Source: Brachionus koreanus
Taxonomy: Eukaryota > Rotifera > Eurotatoria > Ploima > Brachionidae
Assembly: GCA_016987375.1 (NCBI GenBank)
Contig: PJRA01000198.1
Span: 465,823-511,585, forward strand
DNA length: 45,763 bases
Reading direction: 5' to 3'
The notes under the pieces were generated by a model. It was given only the letters and a program-made list of their open reading frames with translations. It had not been told where the DNA came from and made no database searches. Positions 23,094-34,021 of this stretch are shown piece by piece (the stretch's first letter is position 1; every line of letters begins with the position of its first letter). The translations under genes were made by a program, and so were the position numbers.

Positions 23094-23230
23094 TAATTCA
23101 TTCAGAAATTCAGAGTGAATAAAATATTTTTCTTTTTTTTTGTGTTTTTACTAAATTTTAAAGTAATTAAAAAATAATTATTAAAATTTATTACGATAAT
23201 TTTCACATAATCAAGTTAAAAAATTCACTA

Positions 23231-24564
23231 TTAAAAATTAATTTTTTTATTTTCCATCTCAATGACTCTATTATTTTCAACTGGCTTTAATTTGTAAGAA
23301 TGATAAGCTATTCCAACTGATCCCAAGATTGTCAAAAATAATATCAAAAAAGGTATAGTCCACAAGACAGTGTCAGATACCGCAACTTCGTCTTTTAATT
23401 AAAAATTAATAACATATTTTTAGAATTGTTATTTTGATTACCAATAACTTTTTGTCTTCGGGTCGTGGTTTTTCTGATAAACTTGGTCGTAGTTCTCTTT
23501 TTAGTTGTTTTATATGGCTGATAGACATACAATATGTCACTAATAAGTCTATTATCTAAAAAAAATTTAAAAAAATTTAAAATTGATGGCTAAAATTTAG
23601 AAATAAAATTTACTAACCTACAAATTTTGCAACTTCTGACATTTTAATATTTTTTGTTCCCTTACTATTCCACTCATCGATCATTTTTTCAGCCTCATTT
23701 CGGTCGTCTACAAAAACAAAAGTTTTTTTTTTTTCAAAATTTTGTTTTTTATTACTTGTAAAAAATATATTGTCCACATAATTGAATCCATTTTGCACTA
23801 GATGATTGAGGAATTGTTTTATTGTCAGGCTATTAAGATCATTAGTAAATCTAATATTCAAAATATTTTTTGTCAATTGACAAAAAGTTCCTAAATCGAA
23901 AAGATTAAGTTGGAAAAAAATATTTTGAAAATTTCTTTTGAAAAACCTTGTTGACAAGTTAAGTTTTTTCGCAACGGATCATCTAAATCTAAGGAATTTA
24001 TAAAATTTTCATTTTTATTGAAAATTTCTTCAATTGTTGAATTAAAAGCTGATTCTAGAAAAAAAATTAATTCAAATTAGCAAGATAATTTTTGACTGAA
24101 TTTAACTTTGAAATGCTGATACTAAATCCAATATGGTTACATCAGAAAGAGTTGATTCCATTTTTGACAAGTAGCTGGTCAATTCAGTCTTCAAATCTGA
24201 TTAAAATAAAAAAAATTAAATCTAAAACAATTTTTAAAATTTAAAATAATTGAGCACTTTTTAGACTATCCAAATATTTTGTATTATTTTTGTAGTTTGT
24301 TTCGAAAAATTTGCTAGAATTTGAAAATATATAATCTCTAAGAAAATAGTCTAGTGTTGATTCTGGATCAAAATTTTTTATTTCTGACACAATATCCATC
24401 ATTTTGGGATAAATATTTCCATTTTCGGCATTGCATGTGCCAAAAAAGAGCAATTCACTTTTTTGAGCTTTGCCACATTGAACTGTGAATATGGTTTTTG
24501 TTTTTACTTCGGTAAATGCCGAAATATACAATAAACAAAATAGAAATATATTCCAAAAGGTCAT
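23231..24564 (-). CDS. Unrecognised type I membrane protein, tandem family copy A
   Basis: I do not recognise this family. Seven exons in gene order (24564-24258, 24196-24107, 24054-23947, 23890-23756, 23707-23618, 23555-23442, 23391-23231) give 334 residues. The chain has an N-terminal signal peptide (about 1-20) and a Cys pair C30/C44 in the motif CGKAQKSELLFFGTC. Potential N-glycosylation sites (NSS, NNT, NST, NLT) and a second pair C166/C172 (CQQGTFC) follow. Next comes a Thr/Lys/Arg-rich stalk (KTTKKRTTTKFIRKTTTRR), one TM (about 289-311) and a tail of about 24 residues. The extracellular part is mostly helical-looking. All six introns are phase 1. An acceptor AG lies 13 nt before the ATG. 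Copy B at 25892-27137 aligns along the whole length. It is probably a surface or secretory-pathway protein; its role is unknown. Confidence 0.82.
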
Positions 24565-24591
24565 TTTTAATCAAAAACTAAAAAATTTTGA

Positions 24592-25891
24592 AAGTTTTTT
24601 TCAATGGTCTGATTTTTAAGTTGAAAATAAAAAATATTTCATCATTATCTAATCTATTTAGATTGTTTAAAAGCTTTGAATATTATAATATCAAGTGATT
24701 TTTATGGATCTTATCTATAATTAAATTTTCATAATCAAAATGAATTTCTGACAGAATTTTTATTTAATTTAAATTGTCTATAAAGGACCCAATAGGCCAC
24801 TAAGCTTCAAGTAGATAAAAAGAATCGTTAGCTATAAAAATACTTTTTCGATTAAATTTTAAAAATTTAAATGAGCAAATAAGTTAGATTTTGATAAATA
24901 TTAAAATAGCAGTCATTTAATCGGTAATTAGCTTAATTCAGAGGTAGCAAATTAAATCAAAAAATTTAAAATTATCATTTCGAGATATTAATTTAGCCAA
25001 CAATAAATTAATCATAAAAAAGAACTTTTAAATCACTGAAAAAAATAAAAATCACTTAAGAAGGATGTCTTTAGAGAAGTGTAATCAAGAATTTATTAAT
25101 AAATAAACAAGGCAAATAGGTGGTTCTATTGGAATTTGGTGTTGTCATGGTCTAGGAATTTTGAGAAATTGGTGAAGAGAATGGTTCCAAAGGAGTTCTT
25201 TCCTTTTTACAATATTTTTTAACTTAATTTGATAGATTTCTGTATTTTTTTGTGTCCTATGTTAGGATTTTTTGATGAATTATTTAAAAGAAACAAAATA
25301 AAATGAAAAAAAGTCATTCAAATGATGGCTTAAATTATTTTTTATTTTCTAATTGAAAGAATTTACAATAAAAATGATAATGATCACTAGTGAGGTAAGA
25401 AAAAAATTAGCACACGAATGATGTCACTTTTAGAAAATCTAAAATTGAACATAAACTTAGATTTATTTTAGAAGAATTGGTCTAATACACTGGGGGCTTT
25501 TTAAACAATCATCAAAGATGCACAAGCAATTTTTCATGAGATTGTTTACTTTGAGGTAAAAATGTGAAACGTTGATACCGACCAAATCCGATTAACATGA
25601 ATCAAAGGCAAATTGATTTGGATTTTATAAAGCCTTCAATCAATATTGACAATTATTATTTTTATTTATTTAAATTGATCTAAAGCTCCATGGGCTTAAG
25701 AATAATATTTCTAATTTTTAAATAGAAAGTAAAGAATGAAATTAAACATAAAAATCTTAAGTGTAAAAAATATTATTAAAATGTTTAAACTAATGGAAAA
25801 ACAAATTAAATAAAAAACTTAATGATCTGTTTATTTAATTAATGTTAAAAAAACTGAACCAAAACTAAAAATAATGATAAATATATTCAAA
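24592..25891. other. Spacer between the two copies of the unknown membrane family
   Basis: A/T-rich with slightly more mixed stretches at 25120-25200 and 25480-25620. No frame, splice pattern or repeat could be supported. Confidence 0.5.
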
Positions 25892-27137
25892 TCAAAACTT
25901 GGTAGGCCTGTTTATTTCATCTAAATTGAGAACAACTTTTTCATTCTGTTTTGGTTGTACAGATTTTGTTAAGAAATTTTGATTTAAAATAATCAAACCT
26001 ATCGTGATGACTATGGTGACAAAAAGAATTGCCAATGGTACAGACAAGTAAACAGCTTCTGTGACAGCCTCAATTTCTTAAATAATTAATTTTAATTTAA
26101 AAAACTTGTTATTCTTTTAAATTTAATTAATTACCCAAAACTTTTTCTTTTTTTGTGGTTGTTTTTCTTAAGGTCGTTGTTGTTGTAGACTTTTTAGATG
26201 TAAAAATTGGTGAATTTCCCGCAAAATATTCAATTGTATAGTTAAATAATTTGGTATCTTTAATAAATTTAGTAACTAAAATAAAATTATAAAATCTTTC
26301 TAATTCTCACTTATTATCTCATGAACTTCATAAAGAACAGTGCCCAAAGTGCCTTGTGAATCAATTTTTTTTAATTTTTCCATTATAAAAGATTTATCAG
26401 CTGAAATTTAAATCAAATTAAATTTACTTATATTTTTCTTATTTATTCAATTTACGTAAAAGAAGTATGGAATTTATTTTTTCATAGGCTCTTTCGAATA
26501 TATATTGCAAAAGTTCCAAAACTGTTGTCATTGGAATATCATCCACATATGTAACATTTAGCAGAGTTTGAGCAGATTTACAGAAAGAAATAATTCCTTG
26601 ATTGCAATACATTTCCTGATATTTGTCCCAGTCGGTCAAAACAAGATTGTCCCGTTGTTGTATCAAATGAATTAAAACTTGACTAAAATTTGAAGCTTCA
26701 ATTTTAATTCAATTAATTTTGATTAATAAAAATATCTATTTTTATTGATTACTTTTAGCTGCATCAAAAAATTCGCTAACGCCAACTTTAGACAACGATG
26801 ATTCTAATTTTTTCATCACCGTAGACAATTCTGACACAAATAGATCTAATTTTTCAATATAACTGGCATTTGGAAAAGTTTTTCTAAAATATTGTGTGGC
26901 ATTTACAGTCAAGTAATTCCTTAAAAAGTCATCAAGGTTCAATTTGGGATCACTAGATAATATATAATTTGTAAATTCGATAATTCTGTCATAGCCGCCT
27001 TCATTTAATGTACAATTGCCAAAAAATAATTTTTCATTATCTTGAAATCGTCCACAGGCGACAGAAAATCTAGTCTTTTGGTTTTTACATGCATTAATAA
27101 GCAAAATGAATGTTGAAATGGATAACAAAAGTTTCAT
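25892..27137 (-). CDS. Unrecognised type I membrane protein, tandem family copy B
   Basis: Paralogue of the gene at 23231-24564. Five exons in gene order (27137-26753, 26695-26456, 26400-26311, 26275-26135, 26076-25892) give 346 residues. It has a signal peptide (about 1-17) and the Cys pair C28/C42 in CGRFQDNEKLFFGNC, with the same 13-residue spacing as copy A. The second pair C159/C167 (CNQGIISFC) and N-glycosylation sites (NCT, NAT, NAS, NVT, NYT) are present. A Thr-rich stalk (KKSTTTTTLRKTTTKK), one TM (about 294-316) and a tail of about 30 residues complete the chain. Two introns of copy A are absent here; the shared ones are all phase 1. The acceptor TTTAG abuts the ATG directly, which would leave no leader unless a spliced leader is added. 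No enzyme motif is visible; function unknown. Confidence 0.83.
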
Positions 27138-28270
27138 CTAAATGTCAATTTAATTCTTCATTTGTCATTAAATTTTAGCTTTTTTTTCAAAAAATTGCCG
27201 AACACAAAAAAAAAAGACCTGTAGTGTCAAAAATAGAAAATTTAAAAATAAAAGCATTTTTGAAAAATTTTGTGACCATGGAATTGAAGAAAAATAAAAC
27301 TTTTCTCATGATGATTGTTAAAAAGCATTCAAAATTCAATAAATGTCAATTAAGTGACATTATAGTCATTTAAATTTTATAACAAAAATATATAAAAAAT
27401 TTTTTTTTTAGTCAAGAAAGTTTACTGACCCTTGTAGACGTTTGTAAATAATAATTTAAAAACAATTCTTTTAAATAATTAATTTAAATTTTAGTTTTAG
27501 ATTAGATTTAAAACAGGAGATTTAAGAAATTAATAATTGAGTGCTATCTAAAATAAAAAACATTTATAGAAGCGAATTTTAACCAAGTAAGCTTTTTTAT
27601 ACGGATTTTGACTTTAATATGGTTTGACTGGTTTAAAATCTACAAGAGACAACTTGTTTAATGGGAGTTTGATTAGTTTTGCTATTTTTCTATAATTCAG
27701 CTAGGTTGCTGTCTTTTCTGCTTTTAAGACCTGGAGAAATTCTTTAATTAGAAAGCCTAAAATGAAAAAAAACTAATTGATTGTAAAATTTTTAATAAAT
27801 TTAAGCTAACAATATTTAAATACAAACTAAGAACTGAAAGAATTAGAGTCATCTGTACTCTTTAGACTTCCTAAAATATTAATCGATAACTTCAGTTTTT
27901 ATTTTTTTTGTCAATGGAATTTAGATGAAAATAATTTTTTCAAAAAAAAATTAAGCAATAAATTTTAGTCAAAAAACTTAAATATATATATATTTAAAAA
28001 TGATCAAATATTTTTTTTCAAAAATAGATAATAATAAAGTTTATTTTTGGATAATTTATCTGTTTTTTTAAATTAAAGAAAAATCATTTGATTTCATACT
28101 GATTTAGTGCGATTTTCGTCATCTAAATAATATTAATATTCTAGGCCATGATAAGATAACTGATTCTGCAAAATATTTTTAAAAATTTTAACTGGGTCAA
28201 TGACAAGTTTAAATATTTCATTAAAATTTCTTTTTTAAAATTATTCTAATATTTTTGGTTTTATTTTAGG
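27138..28270. other. Intergenic region upstream of membrane family copy B
   Basis: A/T-rich, and probably holds the promoter of the minus-strand gene. No feature could be supported. Confidence 0.5.
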
Positions 28271-28355
28271 AAAATTCTATAAAACTTGAGCATAGCAACA
28301 AAAAAACAAAATGGAGTTACATTTATTGAAAGCTTTTCCGAAGTGTTCGTATCTT
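28271..28355 (+). other. Candidate 5' exon upstream of ETS gene 1
   Basis: Acceptor-like TTTATTTTAG precedes a block with less A/T that contains ATG at 28312 and ends in CGTATCTT before donor GTAAGC. A second exon-like block lies at 28704-28747, between TTTTTCATCAG and GTATTA. Joined to the acceptor at 29818 before the ETS start, the frame from 28312 would stop after about 31 codons. These are therefore more likely 5'-UTR exons or a short upstream ORF than part of the ETS protein. Confidence 0.3.
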
Positions 28356-28703
28356 GTAAGCACTAGTTACTATTAGCTGCGCAAATCAAAGCTTGGAAAT
28401 CTGAAGCGTTTAATAAAAATTGGTTTTTTTTTAGCATTCATTTTTTAATTGAGAAATTCTTTCACTCAATAAAATTCTTAGCATTTTTATTTTAAAATAG
28501 AGATTAAATTAAAAAGTAATATTAATTATTTTAAATATTTGTCACCAGTCTTCAAAAATAGTTTAAAAAAACTTTTAGAACAATATTTGCTGATCTAAAT
28601 TTAAGATCATTTAGAGGAAGTTACTTTTTAATTAAATATGTTTTTCGTTTCCTTTAACTGATTTGTCATCAATATTTCAAAAAAAAATTTTTTTTTTCAT
28701 CAG

Positions 28704-28747
28704 ATATCATCAATGCTGCCTCTTTTTGGGAAAAAGCATACTTTCAG
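28704..28747 (+). other. Second candidate 5' exon upstream of ETS gene 1
   Basis: A 44-nt block between a long pyrimidine tract ending CATCAG and a GTATTA donor, with more balanced base composition than its surroundings. It may be a leader exon of the downstream ETS gene; see 28271-28355. Confidence 0.3.
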
Positions 28748-29850
28748 GTATTAGTAAACTCAATTAAGCATACTTTTTTAGTTTCTAAAATAACCTTCGT
28801 TAATTTTTTTTTATATAAATAAATTTTGATCATAATTATCCTCATTCGCTTGGATAGTTATTTATGCCTGTGAGAAAATTTCATTTTAAAGCAATCAATA
28901 AAATTTTTTTTTTCTTAAAAAAAAAGCTTTGAACGGTTTTTAAATGAGATTTTTTTAATAAAAAATCTCGCTGAAAATCTAATTCAATTTTAATTTGAAA
29001 AAATCATATCTAAGAGAAATTTTTAGAATTAATTTAATTTTTAGATTTAGTGGGTGAGATCAGATTAGAAATATTTATTGCCGAGTCCTTATTTACTATT
29101 TTTCAATAGAATTGAGATAAAAAATTTTTTTCTTCAATATGCTATTTTTCCAGTAGATAGATAATAAAAATGTTAAATTATGAATATACTTATGGCTTTA
29201 AAATTAGCTTTAGAAGGCAGTTTTTCTTTTTTTCAGTGCGCAATTAAGTTTTAAAATAAAAAGCTCAAAATCTATTTACGATAAAGGTATATTTGTGTGA
29301 TTTATATTCGATTCTATAATTACATAATTATATTCATAATAGAATTTTGAATGCGATATATTGCCAAGAGTATTATTTAGGAATAAATTGAAAATTATAA
29401 TCAAATTTTATTTTTTTTTTAATAGAGATATTTTTTAAAATAAAATATGCTTGGTATATTTTAATTTATTGAAATAAAAAGCGCTTGGCTTTAGAGCAAC
29501 TAAAACGAAATTTTTTTTTACAAGCTTAATAACTCAATAGCAAAATTATTTTACCTGTATTAAAAAAAAAATTTATTTCAATATTAATTGTTTTCAAATT
29601 TGATTTTTCTAGCCTAGTTATTTGTTTTTTATATTCATATTTTTTTCTCCTCTAATCTTATTGAATTTAATGCAATAAATTTTATTAAAATTTGATATTT
29701 TAATTTTCTGATATCTTGATCTTACGCTAATAAATTAAAATTTCAATTTTCTATAGCCATCATTTTTCAATATCATTTTATTATCATTCATTTATAAATA
29801 TTGGCGTTCATTTTTAGATCCCTTTAAATTTGGCTGACTGCTGAGTTACA
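28748..29850. other. Upstream region or 5'-UTR intron of ETS gene 1
   Basis: A/T-rich with no coding signal. It ends with acceptor TTCATTTTTAG (AG about 29817) and a 33-nt leader before the ATG at 29851. Confidence 0.45.
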
Positions 29851-30837
29851 ATGAACACACCATATCCTTACATGACCGATTACCAAGCCGAATATGGCTA
29901 TGGAAATGGTAATTAATTGCCTTCAAAAAAGTCTAATCAAAAAAGCACAATTATTTTTCTATCTTAGATCAGCAGGTTCAGCAATCCCCTGTTTCTTTCA
30001 ATGAACAAGGATCGTCATTGGATGATATAAATGTTGATGGTAAATTTTTATTTTATAAAGTTTTAATTTTAAATAGAATTTATTTTAAAAATAAAAAAAG
30101 ATTTGATTGATCTTTCGGTTGATTTTTTACCCATGAATTATTTTGATGTCAACAATGCTTTCTATCCGGAAAAATCAGCGTACCCAGTTCCAAATCATCA
30201 AGATGATCTAATCAGCGGCTCTTTAGGCAATAGTCCAGTAAGTAAATGCTTTTCGGAGCCGTGTACGCCGACCAGCGACCAGGAGTGGAAAGGAGTCACG
30301 TATAGAAATTGTCTGGACGAAGGAAAGGTCAAAGAAGCGAAACGGTTAAAAAAACCGACAAAAAAACCAAAAAAGAAGCCAGAAAATAGTAATTAATCAA
30401 TGGAATTTTAATTAATTATTTAATCAATTTTTGTTTGTTTTTAGTGAAAGATTGTCTGCATGTGTGGGAATTTCTGAGGGATTTGTTGAAAAGTGAACAG
30501 TCTAATGGAAAAATGATTAAATGGCTGAACAAAGAAAAAGGCTTATTTAAAATGTGAGCTAATATAAATAAAAAAATAATTGAGATTTTCAATTTTTTTT
30601 TCAAGTTTGTCACCAAATGAGGTTTCAAATCTTTGGGGCAAAAAAAAGGCTAATAAAGAAAAAATGGACTATCCAAATATGGCTAGAGGAATTCGTTACT
30701 CTCGTGAAGAGGGTGGTTACTTTGATATTGTGACCAAAGAAGATGGTTTTGGTAAAAAACTGGTCTACAAGTTTAGTAAAAAAGCTTCAATGCACTGTGA
30801 TTGGCTGCGTTCTTTTATGAAACCGGGTGATCTATAA
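29851..30837 (+). CDS. ETS-domain transcription factor, divergent, copy 1
   Basis: Nuclear DNA-binding protein. Exons 29851-29908, 29968-30039, 30101-30388, 30445-30553 and 30606-30837 give 252 residues. The N-terminal 140 residues are acidic and polar (SSLDDINVDDLIDLSVDF), followed by a basic Lys/Pro stretch (KKPTKKPKKKPENS). The ETS domain starts at about residue 143: LHVWEFLRDLLKSEQSNGKM, IKWLNKEKGLFKI, then SNLWGKKK, then the recognition helix MARGIRYSREEG, then GKKLVYKFSK. The two recognition-helix arginines that contact GGA are kept, but the usual tyrosines after them are Ser/Arg, and the helix reads GI instead of AL. An extra acidic loop (FDIVTKEDGFG) precedes the last strand. There is no PNT domain. 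The closest subfamily looks ESE/ELF-like, but this is uncertain. A paralogue follows at 34022. Confidence 0.88.
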
Positions 30838-33290
30838 CATGTTTAAGAAAAAAGACTTTTTATAAAAAAAGAAAAAATTAAAATTAAAATAAAATTGGAT
30901 ATTTGGAAATCTAATGAGCAATTCCAAAGATATGGAGCATAAAATAAGATTCAAATTGACACCGGTTCTTTGAATGTTAAATAATTGAAAAAGTTTTTAT
31001 TGAAAAGTTAAAATATTTATTAAAAAATAGTAAAATTTTCTATAAAGCTGTCTAAAATTTGAAGCTTGTTCATTCGAAATAAATTAATTGAATAGCATTT
31101 TTTTAAAGAGTCTTCTTTTCATTTTAAAGCAATAATGCATGCATTATAAGATAAACTAATTTGAATACATGTATAATAGGTAGAGTTGATGATTGTTTCT
31201 GTTTATTCACCAAAGCCTAGTCTTCAAGAAAAGTGCTTTATTCAACAGTCAACTATGAGTCCTAAATATACCGGCGATAAAACAAATTTATTTGTATTAA
31301 TTTTTTAGATGGATTCAATTAAGAAATTAATTAAAAATTTTGAAAATACAGAAATTAATTGCATTTTAATAAATATAATATTTAATTAGTCGTAAAATTT
31401 TTTGCGCATAAAAATTTTTTTTTCCTCGTGTTGAAAAAGTTTGGAGCTGTTCAAATTTTGTTTAAATGCATGCTTCTAGTTGAAATTTGGACCTTCATGT
31501 CTAACTTTTAAATTAGAAAAGCAATAAAAATTAATAGCCTTTTTTTGAACGCTTAAAATCATTTATTTTCAATTAAATTTTGAAAATTTGGAATTTTAAA
31601 TAAGAAAAATTGTCCAAAAAAATTTTTTCTTTTTGGTTTTCGAGATAATTTTTGAACTTCTGCTTTTCTGGGCTTAGTTTTGAATTTTGGTTAAATATTC
31701 TCAAATCATTCAAGTATAAAATTCAAAATTTTATTTTAAAATAATTTATGATTGATAAACAGAAAGTAAGAGTTGATTTTAATAATGACAGTAGAAAAAC
31801 AAGTTGCGATATGAAGTCGGATAATGAATGGGAACAAATAAATTTAAAAATTTTATTTTTTGTTATAAACTGCATTAGACTTGTCAGCCCACATATTTAT
31901 TCTTTAAGCTTCCTTTGATTTTTTAAATTAAAAAAGAATAGAAAATGAACGTGGTCCAGAGATTTTTCCTGCAAATAAGTTCAGACTTGTTAAAATGATT
32001 CATTAGGTAAATTGAAACTAAAACCACGGTTGATTGTTCATTTCTACCTTTGGAACAATAATTGAATTTTTTTTACAAAGCTCTAATTAAATGAATTATT
32101 CACATTCAAATATAAAATTGTCTATTCAATGATCAAATTGAAATAGCTTTTCTTAGAATGATAAAAATGAAATGAAACTAAATTTTTTTGTTGCCAAAAT
32201 AGTTTCTATTCTGAAACAAATTTTATTCTAGTCAAGAAAATTTTATTTTAATTTAATATATAAAATTGGAAAAAATTTTTTTTTCGGCTTGCACAAACAA
32301 AACCAAGAGAATTCAAAGCTTAATGCCATTTAAGTGTGTAGCTTTACTCGGTTACTTACCTTTAGAAACCAAATTTCCACCTTTTTGTTTAATCAAATTC
32401 TAGTAGAAATTAATTTTATAGAAAGCTTTCGCAACAAAAAAAAGGCTATTTGGTTCATTTATTTTATAATTTAAGATAAAATGACATTCTGAAATGAAAA
32501 GCAAAGAATCATTATGCGTTGGTACATATCTTGGAACAATTCAAACCATATATATATATATATATATATATGCTTTTAATCAAATGAAGGTAGTTAGTTT
32601 TTTATTAGTTTTTGAAAATTTTTTAAAATCTGGCTTTTTAGTTAAAAAAAACTGACCATCACTTTGTATGACCATGTTTAAATATTTAGATTTAAATTTT
32701 TTTAATATTCTAATTTAGTTATGATTTAATCATCCATAATTCAAAATCAAGTGATTAATTTAGTTTTTTTTTTAATTTCAAAATTAACAAATTACTCAAT
32801 TTTCGAATAGTGATTAAGTTTGGTAGACTACCTTTTAAGAAAAGGTAAGTCTCAGTTATGGTAAAAATAAAATTTTCTTATTTTTGTAATGTAAAGTGTT
32901 ATTTGCTGAAAATTTGATAATTATTCGAATCATGAGAAAAAAGTCTTTATCATTAATTACTTAGTGTAATTGCTGATTAGACAAAAAAATTTGTTTTTTA
33001 TTATTCAAGTTTTTATGATAAATTAGATAAAATTCATTTTAATTATGAAGCCGAAATGGTAAGTTTTGGTTTAATTTGTTATGAATTTCTTTATTGTTTT
33101 TAAATCAAGCATAAGACACCATGCCACAGGTAGATTTAGGTAACAACTCGTTATAGAATACAAACAACTAAATTTTTTTTATATTAAACAAAAAAAAAAA
33201 AGTTCAAAACTAAATTATTTTTTTTGTTGACTTGACGAAAAAAGTTATCCCAACAGAACATAAAAGTCAAGCAATGCAGTCTTCGTTTGA
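30838..33290. other. Intergenic region between the two ETS genes
   Basis: A/T-rich. It contains a perfect (AT)n microsatellite at 32548-32571. A strong donor-like site (AAAG followed by GTAAGTAA on the minus strand, about 32357-32368) has no exon that I can attach to it. Otherwise featureless. Confidence 0.5.
32548..32571. repeat. (AT)n microsatellite
   Basis: Twelve uninterrupted AT units flanked by ACC and GCTTTT. Confidence 0.9.
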
Positions 33291-33294
33291 GCTG

Positions 33295-33302
33295 TATAAA
33301 AG
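33295..33302 (+). promoter_or_regulatory. Candidate TATA box for ETS gene 2
   Basis: TATAAAAG lies in a locally GC-richer stretch (GAGCTGTATAAAAGCACGG). About 25-30 nt downstream comes CATTCCAAGTAG followed by GTGAAG, which could be a short first exon with a donor. Further exon-like blocks (about 33602-33699, then acceptor TTTAATTTAG at about 33984) lead to the ATG at 34022. In DNA this A/T-rich a TATA match alone is weak evidence. Confidence 0.35.
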
Positions 33303-34021
33303 CACGGAATTAAAAAAACATTCCAAGTAGGTGAAGTCTATCTATTTTAAACATATGATAGATTCAATTTAATTTTTTGAAAAGCCAAATTTTTTCTTTT
33401 ATTTTTCTCATTATCGGTTTTGAATTTTATTAAAAATGAGATAAGAAAACACTTAGTATTTAAAGCTTCTAATTTTAGTATATTATAGTCAAATAAAAAA
33501 AATATTTTAATTTTTTTATTTTCTTCAAAAAAAGAAAAAAAAAACTCAAGTTTGTTTAGTTGGCCAAAATTTAAACTTAAATTTACTTTATTTTTTAAAA
33601 GAACAAGAAAGCTATTTTAATATCGGTTCCTTTTTGTCGGCTTTGCATTGTTGTCATTCTAACTCTTAGTTACAAGAACTCGCTAAATAATATAAAGGTA
33701 AATCTCTTTTTCAAAATTACATAGAAATAAAACTAATATAGTTTCATGGATTCATAATATTACAATTCAAGTTTTTAATTTTATTTTTTAAATTTAAAAA
33801 AAAAAATATTTTTTTCTTCAATTGAGATCTTGAACACCTTTAAATTTTTTATTTTGTTATATTTTTCTTTCAAACCAATTCTTTCATTTTCTCTTTTTTC
33901 TTTTTTTTTCTTGTTGTTGTTGTTGAAATATTTTACCTTGTTTCAAGTTTTAAAAATTCCTCAAATCAAAAATTTTTAATTTAGAAACATTTTTTTTTTC
34001 GAGTTTATTTTTTTTTTGGAA

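Noticed and set aside
25400..25640. Less A/T-rich stretch considered as a transposase remnant
   Set aside because: Short open pieces only; no family motif recognised in any frame.
32357..32368. Isolated strong donor (GTAAGTAA, minus strand), considered as an SL RNA gene
   Set aside because: No recognisable leader sequence or convincing Sm site and hairpins could be placed around it.
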